Source: Hexactinellida sp. DTS-2022 (taxonomy: Eukaryota; Porifera; Hexactinellida). From it: DNA of 64,000 nucleotides. Positions within the stretch are counted from its first letter, which is position 1; the number at the start of each line of letters is the position of its first letter. The translations under genes were made by a program, and so were the position numbers. The stretch spans positions 4,650,001 through 4,714,000 of the forward strand of contig JAPNXP010000014.1 in the NCBI GenBank assembly GCA_028753945.1. The letters are read 5' to 3'. Positions 12,901 to 27,900 of this stretch are shown piece by piece. Below the pieces are notes generated by a model. That model did no database searches. It saw only the letters and a program-made list of their open reading frames with translations, and was not told the origin of the DNA.

Positions 12901-15900
12901 CACTTTTACTAAAAACTGAAGTGTGAATAAACAAAGAAATTTCAACCCCTTTTTATGGCATGAATTAAACCGTTTATTAAAGAATTTCTTCTCCCATCAA
13001 ACACAGAATCTTATGATGAATCCAATCGTAAAATAAAAATAGGGAGTTTAGTATAACATTTTTTTAGTTATGGATCAGACAAATTTTTAAAGGTGTTAAA
13101 AATATGTAAAAATTTGTTAATCAATAATCGTAACCCCAGGTGCACATCTGTAACCCATGAGACACCCATCCTAAAAATTTGGGCTCTTAATTAATAAAAC
13201 TCTGTTTTGTGGAGTGGCTACGGATAAAAAATAATAATAAAAATCCAAAATTGCAGCTGTGCCGACGCATGTTCCTTTGGTGGCACTATATTTTGGTGGT
13301 GGTTTATTGATAGTGCCTCCAATGGAACATGCTGTCGGCACAGGCTGCAATTTTGGATTTTCTTTCGCCATGTCATCATCACTATGAAGGTGTTAAACTA
13401 TTTCAGAAAAGTGATTCAAAAGGCAACGACCCTTAGTGAGTTGGAAGTTTCGTTTTAGCTCACTTCATTTGAGAGATATTCAAGTTTCAGTAGAATATAA
13501 TATGTGCTGAGTCAGCATTTCTTAAAGTGCGTGTTGGGTGTTCACCCAACTCCAACCAATCCATGCGAATTATTTAATTCACAAAATTGTAAAAATACAT
13601 TTTTTTGACGATGTCATCATCACCTTAAGGTGTCAAGATCCACTTGTATAGGTGGTACGTGCCATAAGGACCAATTGATAAATTTAAAGTTTGTTTCTAT
13701 CTTATATCATTTCTGAGATTAATGAAATTTAGCTAATTAGTATAAATATTTAATTAATAAATTAATAATTTAACATCATTATTATGTACAGCAAAATAAA
13801 TAAAGTTCAATTATTTGCACTTATTATTAATTTAAATCGAATTTCACTATCATATTTGAATTCAGCGCACTCGATAACCCCAATAATCCAATTGGAACCG
13901 TCTATAAGTTAAATACAAAAGGAATTAATTATAATAAATTACGTCAGTACATTAATTGTGCAAGAATATTCTCGCGAAATAAATATAATCACCTTATCTG
14001 TCGTTGTTGTGGAATGTAAAATGTTAACGGTTCTATCATAAACCATCTTTAGTTTAATGCCATTCATTACTTATTGATAATAAATTAAATTATTAGTTAT
14101 TTATTTTAGCAATGTTATCCACGGTGAGTTGAGTAAAGTCAACAAATTCCTTATATAAATTAATTTAATTTAATCCATTGTATAGTAATGCTAGAATTAA
14201 ATAGAACCAGCTGGAATTTATAAGTTAAATCAATATAATTATCGCAAGTTGAATCACTAGAGTAGGATTTAACAAGTTAAATCAATATAATTATTACAAG
14301 TTGAAACAATAGAATTAGATTTAACACTTTACTGAAATTGAAGTGTGAGTAAACAAATGAATTTCAACCCTCATTTATGGCAGAAATTAAACCAATTTTA
14401 GCAAATTTTCTTCTCCCATCAGACGCATAATTTTAAGATGAATCTAAATATTAAATAAAATTTTGGGGTTTATTAAAACATATTTTGAGTTATGGACAAG
14501 ACAAATTTTGAAAGGTGTTAAAGATGTGTCCAAAAAAATTTAATCAAAAATCGTAACCCCAGGTGCACATCTGTAACCCATGAGACACCCATCCTAAAAA
14601 TTTGGGCTCTTAGTTGATAAAACTCTGTTCTGTGGAGTGGCTACGGAAGAATAATAATAATAAAAATCCAAAATTGCAGCCTGTGCCGACGCATGTTCCT
14701 TTGGTGGCACTATATTTTGGTGTGGTTTATTGATAGTGCCTCCTATGGAACATGCTGTCGGCACAGGCTGCAATTTTGGATTTTTTTTCCGCCATGTCAT
14801 CATCACTACGAAGGTATTAAATTATTTCAGAAAGGTGTTTCAAAAGGCAACGACCCTTAGTGAGTTGTAAATTTCTTTTATGCTCACTTCATTTCAAAGA
14901 TATTCAAGTTTCAGTAGAATATAATAGCTGATGACTCAGCATTTTTTATGTGAGCTCTGGGTCATCACCCAAAACGAACCGACCCATTTGAATTATATAA
15001 TTCACAAAATTGTGAAAACACATTTTTTTTACGATGTCATCATCACCTCAAGGTGTCAAGACCCACTTGTAGAGGTGTTACGTGGCATAAGGATCAATTG
15101 ATAAATTGGAAGTTTTTTTCTATCTTATTTGATTTCTGAGATTTATGATATTTAATTAATTAGTATAAATATTAATTAATATTATTTATAATTTAACACC
15201 AATTTCAATGTCAACTTACAATTATTAAATTAAGTTATTTTGTCATGAATAATAAATTAATTATTTTGTTATCAAATTTCAATTAAGCACTCTCGATAAC
15301 CCCTAATAAACAAATTATAAGCATCTATATAAGTAATATACTGACTGAATTAATTATAATTAATTACGTCAGTATATTAACAGTCCAATAATATTCTCGC
15401 AGAAGTAAATATAATCACATAATCTGTCGTTGTTGTGAAATATATAATCTTTTTTTTCAATTGGAAAATAGAAGCCTACTCACAAGTTGAATCAATATAA
15501 TAATAACGAGTTGAAACAATAGAATTAGATTTAACACTTTCAATTGAACTGAAGTGTTAGTAAACAAAGAAATTTCAACCCCAATTTATGGCATGAATCA
15601 AACCTATTAGTAAAAACATTCATCTCCCATCAGATGGAGAATTTTATAGTGAATCCAATGGTGAAAAGAAAATTGGGGATTTAGTATAACATTCTTTGAG
15701 TTATGGACCAGACAAAATTTGAAAGGTGTCAAAAAAAAGTCCAAAATTTGTTAATAAAAAATCGTGACCCCAGGTGCACATCTGTAACCCATGAGACACC
15801 TGTCCTGCAAATTTGGGTTGTTAGTTAATTAAACTCTGTTCTGTGGATGAGCTACGGAAGAATAATAATAACTAACCAAAGCACTAAGATTAGAACTGGG

Positions 15901-18900
15901 CCACTATACTATAGTATAGTCGGCACAGTAATAACTAACCAAAGCACTAAGATTAGAACTGGGCCACTATACTATAGTATAGTCGGCACAGTAATAACTA
16001 ACCAAAGCACTAAGACCAATACTGGGCCACTATACTATAGTATAGTCGGCACAGTAATAATAACTAACCAAGGCACTGAGATTAGAACTGGGCCACTATA
16101 CTAAAGTATAGTCGGCACAGTAATAATAATAATAACTAACCAAGGCAGTAAGATTAGAACTGGGCCACTATACTGTAGTATAGTCGGCACAGTAACAAGG
16201 CAGTAAGATTAGAACTGGGCCACTATACTATAGTATAGTCGGCACAGTAATAATAATAACCAAGCACTAAGATTAGAACTGGGCCACTATACTATAGTAT
16301 AGTCGGCACAGTAATAATAATATACCAAAGCACTAAGATTTAAACTGGGCCACTATACTATAGTATAGTCGGCACAGTAATAAAGGCAGTGATTCCAATA
16401 CTGGGCCACTATACTATAGTATAGTCGGCACAGTAAAATGTAACCTCCAATTTCTGCATCATTGCATATATAGAGGTTTAATGATTTAATCTTCACCTAC
16501 AATATTTCCGAAATTGCATACTTGATTATAATCCAGTTTGGCTTCCATCAGTTTATTCTATTCGTGATTATTTAGCCTACGCCAATCACATAAGTATATT
16601 ACTATCAATCTGATTTGTTTTGGTCAACAAGAATGCGCTTAGAGTCTCTAATCTAATGCATTGTTTATATATTACACCTATATTGGCTTCTATAATAAGA
16701 CTATCAATAGAACCTAGGATTTCTACTAGAAATGAATTAAGTTAAGTAATCTAAGATTTTGGTTCTGCTTAACGATGAGATTTATTATGTTAATTATTCC
16801 TATCATTTATATTAAATAATTCACTAACCCAGCTCCTGCAAAATAAATAGTTTATGGAGGGATGTATAAATGTTTATTACTATTAAATCAAATATTTGCA
16901 ACCCTGAATGTACCTCTCCATAATAATGGTTTAATGGTGAGAATAAGACCGCGAAGCGGTCTTATTCTCATCTTTAAACCATTATTATGCAGAAATTAAA
17001 TCCAGAGTTGGTAAATTACTTTGCAATTTACTGAAATTAATTAATTGCGTATAATTTACCAACACAGGTCTCAATTTATTTGAGCTAACAAGCTAACGTT
17101 TTAATATAGCTGAACGATCTACCCTTAAGAATTATGGAGCTATTAATTAACTAATAATTATTAACTAATGAGCAATGAGAATAACTTGCAAACATAATTT
17201 CCCAAAACAAATTACAGTAACTAATCAAAACCAAAAATGAACTTTCGGCCACAGGTGAACTCATTATTAATATTATTGATTTTGGGGAGGGAAAGGTCGC
17301 GAAGTGGCCGTTAATTGTGTTACGTAGTGTCTAACACGAACGAACAAAAGTCTCGAAGCGACTTTTGTGAGAGAGTGATCCGTCGCGAAGCGACCGAGAC
17401 CGAAAGGCTCGTAAATTATAATAATGCTAATTATTCCTCTACTAGCAATATTACCCTATTAGCAAGAACGTTTCGTACAAACGCGACTTGCTATATCGCG
17501 AACTCGATTGTATTTATTGTGTTTTTGTGTTTGTCCGGATTGTATTAAAATAGTGGGGGAATAGAAACCGCAATTATATATGAGATAGAAACTAACTTCC
17601 AAATGTTATAATAAGTAAAAAGTATGCTGAATACGAATTTCTCATTTCTAAAGTATAATATAAATATTTATTGTTGTTGTTTACAAATAGGTAAACAAAT
17701 TATTAAAAATTCAAAATCAACCAAGAGGCTAGCTTTCAACGGGTATTATGGGTAAACAAATGTGCTGAACACGAATATCGCATTTATAATTTATAATATG
17801 AATATTTATTGTTGTTGTTTGCACAAAATAGGTAAACAAATTAATGAAAATTAAAAATCAACCTAGAGGCTAACTTTCAATGGGTATTATAGGTAAACAA
17901 GTATGCTGAACACGAATTTGTAATTCATAAATTTATAATATGAAAAAAGTTAAAACTATGGAAATCTTATAAAGGGATGTATATAACGTCCCTTTCTACC
18001 ATTTTCCATGATAGAAAGGGTTACGAGTAAGGCCGCACAGAAGCCGTAAACTTGAGGTGCGAAGTACCGATCCGTCGCAAAGCGACCGAGACCGAAGGAA
18101 TCGTATATATAATACTATCCGTGTATCCGCGCTTCGCCGCGGAATTTAAAGTTTGGCTCCCCACATTTCCTCAAATGATAGTATATTCGGTGTTGTGTTA
18201 AGAGCAATCAATCACAGTGATTTCACACTAAGTAAATTAAGAGCTAACTGTATAGTATCTCATTGTTATAGTTGACCTCCTGGTTGTTGACTGTTAAATG
18301 AAAAAAATCGTTGGAGGAGTTGTGTGAAGAATTTATTCACTGTTCTGTTCCATATATCACAGTATGGTACATACGTATGAGAATAGTTCGTCTGATCTGA
18401 AACAATTGTTAGAATACAATCGATTTTCAAGGATATAAAAATAAGCCCAAATAATGACTTAGCCCTAGGCCCTCGACTCCCTAAATCCGGCACTGATTAT
18501 GATCATATGAAAGTGTAATATGACGGTGGTGAAAATATCAAAACTGATCAAAACTGAATATTCATTGGTTATAATTATGTCTACAGTAATTCTGTCGGGA
18601 TATAATAATAATAAAATGGATGTATCATTGTCGAAACAATAGCAATTGCACAGGAAAGTATATTCCGTATACAAGTTTTTTGAAATACCAAAATTCTAAG
18701 AAGTCACAAATCAAATTCTAGTAAATTTGTGAGAACTCCATGGGAATGTAGGTGTGGACGGAAATGGGAATTTTCTTCCGAAAGCAACAGAACGAAATAA
18801 CTAAGTTGAAATAGATAATATATCAATTGGTATTTGTTATTCTAATCAACCCTAAACAAAAAATATTATATGCCCACAAAGATCCCAAGAAACCCCACCA

Positions 18901-21900
18901 ATTCAATTTTAGTTTCAACATAAGCAAAATTCATTTGAGCCCGATTTTTCTTAAAATCCTTATTAAATTCACAACAATATATTTCCAGCTCAGGTGTTCC
19001 TCCTTTAGAAAATGGTGACATTCGGCTGAGCGATGGAAATCAAGGACTAGTTGAGTTCTACAACAATGGATGGGGCTATGTGTGTCATGACCACTGGAAC
19101 ATATTGGCTGCCGATGTAGCCTGTAGAAGACTTGGTTTTCGGCGATCTTCAGGGTTTCAAATAAACCAGAACCATCCTTTCGGCAATACAATATACACCC
19201 TGGATGACGTTCAATGTACCGGGAGTGAATTGAGTTTGTTGGAATGTACTCATAATTTGCAGCCCAACTGCTATAATAATAATCAGCACGTGTTCATTAC
19301 ATGTGAATCGGGTAAGTATTCTCCAATTCCCTTCTAAGAACTATGCCTGAATGAAATGAGTTTGAAAGTGCATTGTAGCGTAGTCAAAAAATGGTATTAG
19401 CAGCTTTTCAAAACTGAACAGTCCATTAGGTAAATGTTTTTTCATAAACCAAGACACTCAAAACTTCAGATATAGTACCTGAATTAATACTTTGGGGTTC
19501 TGGGCGCATGGCTAATAAATATGATAATAATTATCACAAATTTGATCGATGGCCCACTCTCGTTCAACAACCAATTTTAATGAAATCTACGAATTTGCAA
19601 GTTTTCCATGATACTGCTTCAATTTCTGTTTACAATTTGCTGGAATCAATTGCATTTTCGAATATTGTACATTTAAAAACACAAAACACATCTCCCAGAT
19701 CCTGGCTAATTTTTAACAACATATGCTGAAATGCAAATACTTACTTTGATGATTCTCTCCTTAGAGGGTTGCGAGAGTTTCTTGTACAACAGGAGTGATT
19801 CTTACCAAGAGGTGAGATACTTCACGAATGGACAATGGCATTACTTATGCTCAGAAAGTTTTACTGAAAGTGAGGCTCATTTGTTGTGCAATCAGCCAGG
19901 ATATTTTGGATTGCGTTCTATTCAAAACATTACTCTCAACGAAACAATTGATAGTTTTCCAATCTATGCCTATGACATCAACTGTCAAGGCAATGAAGAT
20001 TCTCTATGCGACTGCAATATCACGCAACACACATGTAGCTCCAATGCAATAGCTGCAGTAGAATGCAACCCTCCAGGTGATTTTTGTCTAGAAAGTATTT
20101 TGCTGTGTTTGCTTGTTCATGGGTATCAAATTCACGTGAATCAACTTGACGTGGTGAATTATTTAGGAAAATTACCTCTCACTTCAACACTGGCTACTGC
20201 ATAGTAGTCGGCAGCGTAATAATTGTTACCAATCCTTATAGAATTAGTTTTTGACAGGCGGATTGGTTGGTAGTAATGTTAGCTGGTTTCCAACTAGTAA
20301 TATTATACTGTATACAGTACATAATAGATTTAGTGATAATGGCCGGGACATGGGATTTTTGGCCAAATTATCACTATATCCAAAAAATCAGTATATATAT
20401 TTCATACTAGATCCAGTGTATCACTACATTTAATCCATGAATGTATATATTATGGGCAATATGAGAAATTCGGAATTTTGCATTATGCCCAGGCAATATG
20501 CATAATGCTGGTTTTTGTAGCAATTTGCAAACTCTTTAGGCATTTTGCAAGATGTCTCCTTCGTTGGAAAATTTGCTTAATGCCATCATACCAAACAGAC
20601 AATTTATATAATGTCCAGCAATATGCATAATGCAGTCACACCAAATTGGCAATATGCAATTGATATTTGTTACATTATGACACGATGACCAAACTTTGCA
20701 TATTGCTGGACATTATGCAAATTGTGTGGTTAGTATGATGGCATTATGCAAATTGCGGCACGAAGGAGACATCTTGCAAAATTCCTAAAAGTTTGCAAAT
20801 TGCTACAAAAACCAGTATTTTGCATATTGCCTGGGCATTATGCAAAATGCCCAATTTATCATATTGCCCATTACATATACATTGTCAATACTTATATTCT
20901 CTTAAGTATAATCAAATTCCTCATCGAATTCAACTGGTAACGATATTTATACTATAAAATATGAAATTATGGGGCCAAGGAAGCTGTGCACAAATTATCA
21001 CTATAAAAATATTGATATAACTATAAGTCTATAACCAATAATAATTGTATGGGATTTGACCGGGGGGACACATGAAGCTGTAAAATTATCACTATATCCA
21101 TTATGTACTATATATCATGCTTATTATGTTCCAGGGGTCTAAAAAATGAGTGTTAAAAATCAGGCGCCATAATTTGGTCATTCATATCTACTCGCCATTT
21201 TTTTTTTCGTCCTAGCTCCAATTGATTTACTAGCCTTATTTTTTCGGGCTTAGCCCAATTGGTATACTCGTCATATAACAACGAATAATCCATTTAAGTA
21301 TAAATAAATATTGATTAGCTGCAATTTTTCAAATTACGAGCCCTTCGGTCTCGGTCGCTTCGCGACGGATCACTCTCCCACAAAATCGCTTCGCGACTTT
21401 TGTTTGTTCGTGTTATTAGGCACTACGTGATACAATTAACGGCCGCTTCGCGGCCTTTCCCTTCCCAAAGAGCTATAATATTACGAATGAGTTCACCTGT
21501 GGCTAGTGAATTACACACTACAGTACACCCTCGCTAATCCGAACCATAGCTAATCCGAACAGGAGAAACCAAAATATTCTTCGAATAAATGTGGGAAAAA
21601 ATCGTAAATTGCAATGGAAGTATAAAAAAATAAGTCTCAGGCAAGTATTTTAAGGAGTACACTAGATGTTTATTGCGGATTAACAAGGTTTGTACAAGTT
21701 TGGTTCGGATTATCGAGATTCTCATTTATAGATCCCCATAGAAAATGCATTACTTCACTAATCCGAACAAATTCACAATCGGACAGAAGATTTTTGAATC
21801 GGAACACCTCTGTTCGGATTAGCGAGGGTGTACTGTATTACTTAATAACGCGAGCCTAAAAATCATTTGGGTTGTGATTAGAGTAATTTGTTTGGGGTAT

Positions 21901-24900
21901 TATGTTGAGTAATTTATTCTCATTGCTCAATAGTTATTAATTATTAGTTAATTAATAGCTTAATAATTCTTAAGGGTAGCTCGTTCAGCTATATTAAAAA
22001 GTTCAGCTTATTAGCTCAAATAAATTGAGACCTGTGCAGCTGTGGTTGGAAATTATACGCAATTAAATATTTCAATAAATTGTATTGCAAAGTAATTTAC
22101 TAACTCTGGGTGTAATCTCTCCATAATAATGGTTTAAAGATGAGAATAAGACTGCTTCGCGGTCAAAATTCTCACCATTAAACCATTATTATGGAGAGGT
22201 AAATCCAGGGTTGCAAAATATTTGATTTATAAATAGTAATAAAGTTCTACATCTCAATAAACAATTCTTTTTGCAGGAGTTGGGTTAGTGAATTATTTAA
22301 TTTAATTGATAGGAATAATTAACATAATAAATCTCATCGTTAGGCAGAACAAAAATCCTAGATTACTTAACTTAATTTCATTTCTAGTAGAAATCCTAGG
22401 TTCCATTGATAGTCTTATATTGGAAGCCAATATAGGTGTAATAAATAAACAATGCATTAAGACTCTAAGCGCATTCTTGTTAAATTAACCAAACAAAATC
22501 AAATTGATAGTAATATTATGCATACTTATGTGATTGACGTAAACTAAATACATCACGAATAGAAATTAATAAAAAATCCAAAATTGCAGCCTGTGCCGAC
22601 GCATGTTCCTTTGGTGGCACTATATTTTGGTGTGGTTTATTGATAGTGCCTCCAATGGAACATGCTGTAGGCACAGGCTGCAATTTTGGATTTTTTTTCA
22701 GCCATGTCATCATCACTATGAAGGTGTTAAATTATTTCAGAAAGGTGTTTCAAAAGGCAACGACCCTTAGTGAGTTGTTAGTTTCGTTTTAGCTCACTTC
22801 ATTTCAAAGATATACAAGTTTCAGTAGAATATAATAAGTGATGAGTCAACATTTTTTATATGAGTGTTTGGTGATCACACAACACCAACCAACTCATTCG
22901 AAATATATTATTCACAAAATTGTAAAAACACATTTTTTTGACGATGTCATCATCACCTCAAGGTGTCAAAACCCATTTGTAGAGGTGTTACGTTGCATAG
23001 AGATCAATTGATAAATTTGAAATTTGTTTCTATCTTCTATATAATCTCTGAGATTAACGATATTAAATTAATTAGTTTAAATAATTATTAATATTATTTA
23101 TAATATAACACCAATTTCAATGTCAATTACAATAATTAATTTAAATTATTTGCCATAAATAATTAATTAATTAATTTGGCTATCAAATTTCAATTCCGCA
23201 CACTCGATAACCCCAATAATCTAATTGGAACAGTCTCTATAAGTTAAAGACAGAGCGATTAATTTTGTCAGTATATCCATTGTGCAGAATATTCACGCAG
23301 AAGTAAATATAATCACATAACCTGTCGTTGTTAAGCAATGTAATATCTTAGTTTTCAATTAGAAAATAGAAGCCTACTCGATCTCACAAGTTGAATCAAT
23401 ATGATTATCGAAAGTTTAAACAATAGTGTAAGATTTAACAAGTTGAATCAATATATTTATAACAAGTTGAAACAATGGAATTAGATTTAACAGTTTTACT
23501 GAAATGGAGGTGTGGGTAAACAAAGAAATTTAAACCCCGATTTGTGGCAAAAATTAACGCAAAGTTGAATATTTTTGATTTTCCAAAAGGTGTAAAATTA
23601 AATTAGCTATCCAATGTGAAAGTTTTATCAAATTCACAAGGTATGATTTCATGTAATAGCCATAATTAGTTTAAATAGGTGTTAAAATTATTTGATCAAA
23701 AATCGTAACCCCAGGTGCAAATTAGACGGTCACTCCGAACCTGCATGCCAAGTTTCAGCCCCCAATGTATACAGGTGTGGCCAGGGCACCGTCTACGGAG
23801 AAATAAAAAAAAAAATCCAAAATTGCAGCCTGTGCCGACGCATGTTCCTTTGGTGGCACTATATTTTGGTGGTGGTTTATTGATAGTGCCTCCATAGGAA
23901 CATGCTGTCGGCGCAGGCTGCAATTTTGGATTTTTTTTCCGCCATGTCATCATCACTATAAAGGTGTTAAATTATTTCAGTAAGGTGTTTCAGAAGGCAA
24001 CGACCCTTAGAGTCGTGGAAGTTTCCATTTTGCTCACTTCGTTTCAAAGATATTCAAGTTTCAGTAGAATATAATAAGTGATGAGTCTGCATTTTTTATG
24101 TGAGTGTTGGGTCATCACCCAACACCAACTAACCCATTTTAAATGTCGAATTAAAAAAATTGTAAAAATACATTTTTTTGACGATGTCATCATCACCTCA
24201 AGGTGTCAAGACCCACTTGTGTAGGTTGTACGTGGCATAAGGACCAATTGATAAATTGAAAGTTTGTTTATATCTTGTATCATCTCTGAGATTAATGAAA
24301 TTTTGCTAATTAGCATAAAAATTTAATTAATGTATTAATTATTTAACACCATTATTATATACAGCAAAATAAACTAAGTTCAATTATTTGCAATTATTAT
24401 TAATTTAAATTGAATTTCACTATAATGTTTGAATTCCACGCACTCGATAAACCCAATAATCCAATTGGAACCGTCTATAAGTTAAATACAAAAGGAATTA
24501 ATTATAATTAATTACGTCAGTACATTAATTGTGCAAGAATATTCTCGCCGAAATAAATATATTCACTTAATCTGTCGTTGTTGTGGAATGTAAAATCTTA
24601 ACGGTTCTATCATAAACCATCTTTAGTTTAATGCCATTCATTCATTACTTATTGATAATAAATTATATTATTAGTTATTTATTTTAGCAATGTTATCCAC
24701 GGTTAAGTTGAATTAAGTCAACAAATTCCTTATATTATAATATTTTATTTAATCCATTGTATAGTAATACTAGAATTAAATAGAAGCCAGCTGGAATTTA
24801 TAAGTTGAATCAATATAATTATCGCAAGTTGAATCACTAGAGTAGGATTTAACAAGTTAAATCAATATAATTATTACAAGTGAAATTGAAGTGTGAGTAA

Positions 24901-27900
24901 ACAAAGAAATTTCAACCCCCATTTATGGCAGAAATTAAACCATTTATTGAAAATTTTCTTTACCCTTCAGACGCAGAATTTTATGGTGAATCCAAATATG
25001 AAATAAAATTTGGGGGTTTAGTAAAACAATTTTTGAGTTATGGACCAGACAAAATTTGAAAGGTGTTAAAGATGTGTAAAAAATTTGTTAATCAAAAATC
25101 GTAACCCCAGGTGCAAATTAGACGGTCCTATCGCACCTACATGCCAAGTTTTAGCCCATCAACTCTAAAGCTCTGGCCAGGGCACCGTCTACGGAGAAAA
25201 AAAAAAAAAAAAAAAATCCAAAATTGCAGCTGTGCCGACGCATGTTCCTTCGGTGGCACTATATTTTGCTGGTGGTTTATTGATAGTGCCTCCAAAGGAA
25301 CATGCTGTCGGGCGCAGGCTGCAATTTTGGATTTTTTTCGCCAAGTCATCAACGCCCAAGGTGTGAAGAACCATTTGTTAAGTGGTCGGAGTCACAAGGA
25401 ACGATTGTTGAATTTGAAGTTTGTTTCTATCATAAACCATCTAGAGTTTAATGCCATTCATTCATTATGTATTGATAATAAATTATATTATTAGTTATAT
25501 ATTTTAGCAATGTTATCCACGGTGATTTGAGTTTAGTCAACAATTTCCTTATATTATTATATTATATTTAATCCATTGTATAGTAATACTAGAATTAAAT
25601 AGAAGCCAGCTGGAATTTATAAGTTGAATCAATTTAATTATCGGAAGTTGAAACAATAGTGAAAGATTTAACAAGTTAAATCAATATAATTATTACAAGT
25701 TGAAACAATGGAATTAGATTTCACAGTTTTATTGAAATTGAAGTGTTGAGTAAACAAAGGAATTTCAACCCCCATTTATGGCAGAAATTAAACCAATTTT
25801 AACAAATTTTCTTCTCCCATCAGACGCAGAATTTTATGGTGAATCCAAATGTGAAATAAAATTTTGGGGTTTAGTAAAACATTTTTTGAGTTATGGACCA
25901 GACAAATTTTGAAAGGTGTTAAAGATGTGTCAAAAATTTGTTAATACAAAATCGTAACCCCAGGTGCAAATTAGACGGTCCCATCGCACCTACATGCCAA
26001 GTTTCAGCCCATCAACTATAAAGCTCAGGCCAGGGCACCGTCTACGGAGAAAAAAATAAAAAAAATCCAAAATTGCACCCTGTGCCGACGCATGTTCCTT
26101 TGGTGGCACTATATTTTGTTGGTTGTTTATTGATAGTGCCTCCAAAGGAACATGCTGTCGGCGCAGGCTGCAATTTTGGATTTTTTTTCGCCAAGTCATC
26201 AACGCCCAAGGTGTGAAGAAGCATTTGTTAATTGGTCCGAGTCACAAGGAACGGTAGATAAATTTGAAGTTTGTTTCTTTCTTAAACCATCTTGAGTTTG
26301 ATGCCATTCATTCATTATGTATTGATAATAAATTATATTATTAGTTATTTATATTAGCATTGTTATCCACGGTTGAGTTGAATTAAGTCAACAAATTCCT
26401 TATATTATATTATTTTATTTAATACATTGTATGGTAAATTAAATAGAAGCCAGCTGTAATTTATAAGTTAAATCAATTTAATTATCGCAAGTTGAATCAA
26501 TAGAGTAAGATTTAACAAGTTAAATCAATATAATTATTACAAGTTGAAACAATGGAATTAGATTTAACAGTTATACTGAAACTGAAGTGTGAGTAAACAA
26601 AGAAATTTCAACCCCCATTTATGGCAGAAATTAAACATATTTTTGAAAATATTCCTCTCCCATCAGACGCAGAATTTTATGGTGAATCCAAATGTGAAAT
26701 AAAATTTGGGGGTTTAGTAAAACATATTTTGAGTTATTGACCAGACAAATTTTGAAAGGTGTTAAAGATGTGTCAAAAATTCGTTAATCAAAAATCGTAA
26801 CCCCAGGTGCAAATTAGACGGTCCATACGCACCTACATGCCAAGTTTCAGCCCATCAACTATAAAGCTCTGGCCAGGGCACCGTCTACGGAGAAAAAAAA
26901 AAAAAATCCAAAATTGAAGCTGTGCCGACGCATGTTCCTTTGGTGGCACTATATTTTGTTGGTGGGTCATTGATAGTGCCTCCAAAAGAACATGCTGTCA
27001 GCACATCTGCAATTTTGGATTTTTTTTCGCCAAGTCATCAACGCCTCAAGGTGTCATGATCCATTTGTTAATTGATCCGAGCCACAAGGACGGGAGATAA
27101 ATTTGAAGTTTGTTTCTATCATAAACCATCTTGAGTTTAATGCCATTCATTCATTATGTATTGATAATAAATTATATTATTAGTTATTTATTTTAGCAAT
27201 GTTATCCATGGTTGGTTGAGTTGAGTCAACAAATTCCTTATATTATATTATTTTATTTAATCAATTGTATAGTAATACTAAATTAAATAGAAGCCAGCTG
27301 GAATTTATAAGTTAAATCAATATAATTATCGCAAGTTGAATCACTAGCGTAGGATTTAACAAGTTAAATCAATATAATTATTACAAGTTGAAACAATAGA
27401 ATTAGATTTAACACTTTACTGAAATTGAAGTGTCAGTAAACAAAGAAATTTCAACCCCAATTTATGGCAGAAATTGACCCCTTTATTGAAAAATTTCTTC
27501 TCCCATCAGACGCAGAATTTTATGGCGAATCCAAATGTGAAATAAAATTTTGGGGTTTAGTAAAACATTTTTTGAGTTATGGACCAGACAAATTTTGAAA
27601 GGTGTTAAAGATGTGTTAAGAATTTGTTAATACAAAATCGTAACCCCAGGTGCAAATTAGACGTCGACTCCGAATCTACATGCCAAGTTTCAGCCCTCTA
27701 TGTATACAGGTGTGGCCAGGGCACCTGCTACGGAGAAATAATAATAATAATAAAAATAATAATAAAGGCAGTGATTCTAATACTGGGCCACTATACTATA
27801 GTATAGTCGGCACAGTAAAAAATAATAATAAAGGCAGTGATTCCAATACTGGGCCACTATACTATAGTATAGTCGGCACAGTAATAATAATAAAGGCAGT

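Larger units (their letters stand above)
3661..15840. repeat. Hairpin-unit array 1 (ten 120-bp hairpins in larger units)
   Basis: Ten copies of a fold-back core at 3666-3784, 4517-4634, 6104-6222 (inverted), 6863-6981, 8265-8820 (interrupted), 9932-10034, 11119-11236, 11973-12090, 13242-13359 and 14665-14782. Each core starts AATCCAAAATTGCAG and ends with the reverse complement; arms of about 48 bp enclose a 25-base loop. Between cores, two interchangeable arm types recur: one carries CCCCAGGTGCAAAT, TACGGAGAAA and CGCCAAGTCATCAACGCC, the other TGGAGTGGCTACGGA and GTGTTGGGTGATCACCCAAC. Core-to-core spacing is 0.85-1.4 kb. All ORFs here are read-throughs of the hairpins. No coding sequence is recognisable. 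Confidence 0.8.

Noticed and set aside
15847..16104. 85-codon ORF with repeated RTGPLYYSIVGTV
   Set aside because: It is the palindromic mini-repeat array in translation; the unit length and insertions vary without respect to frame elsewhere.
15868..16437. Possible CRISPR array
   Set aside because: Repeats are about 60 bp with a palindrome and TAATAA runs, without unique spacers of constant length, in a eukaryotic intron and with related single copies scattered over the window.
19508..19729. 73-codon ORF (MANKYDNN...) repeated at 43567 and 44940
   Set aside because: It lies wholly within the A-B intron between a good donor and acceptor and is lost by mutations in the other introns of this position.
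19828..20052. 74-codon ORF (MDNGITYAQK...) in each B exon
   Set aside because: A second frame of the SRCR type B exon; the SRCR frame has the domain signature and the splice phases.
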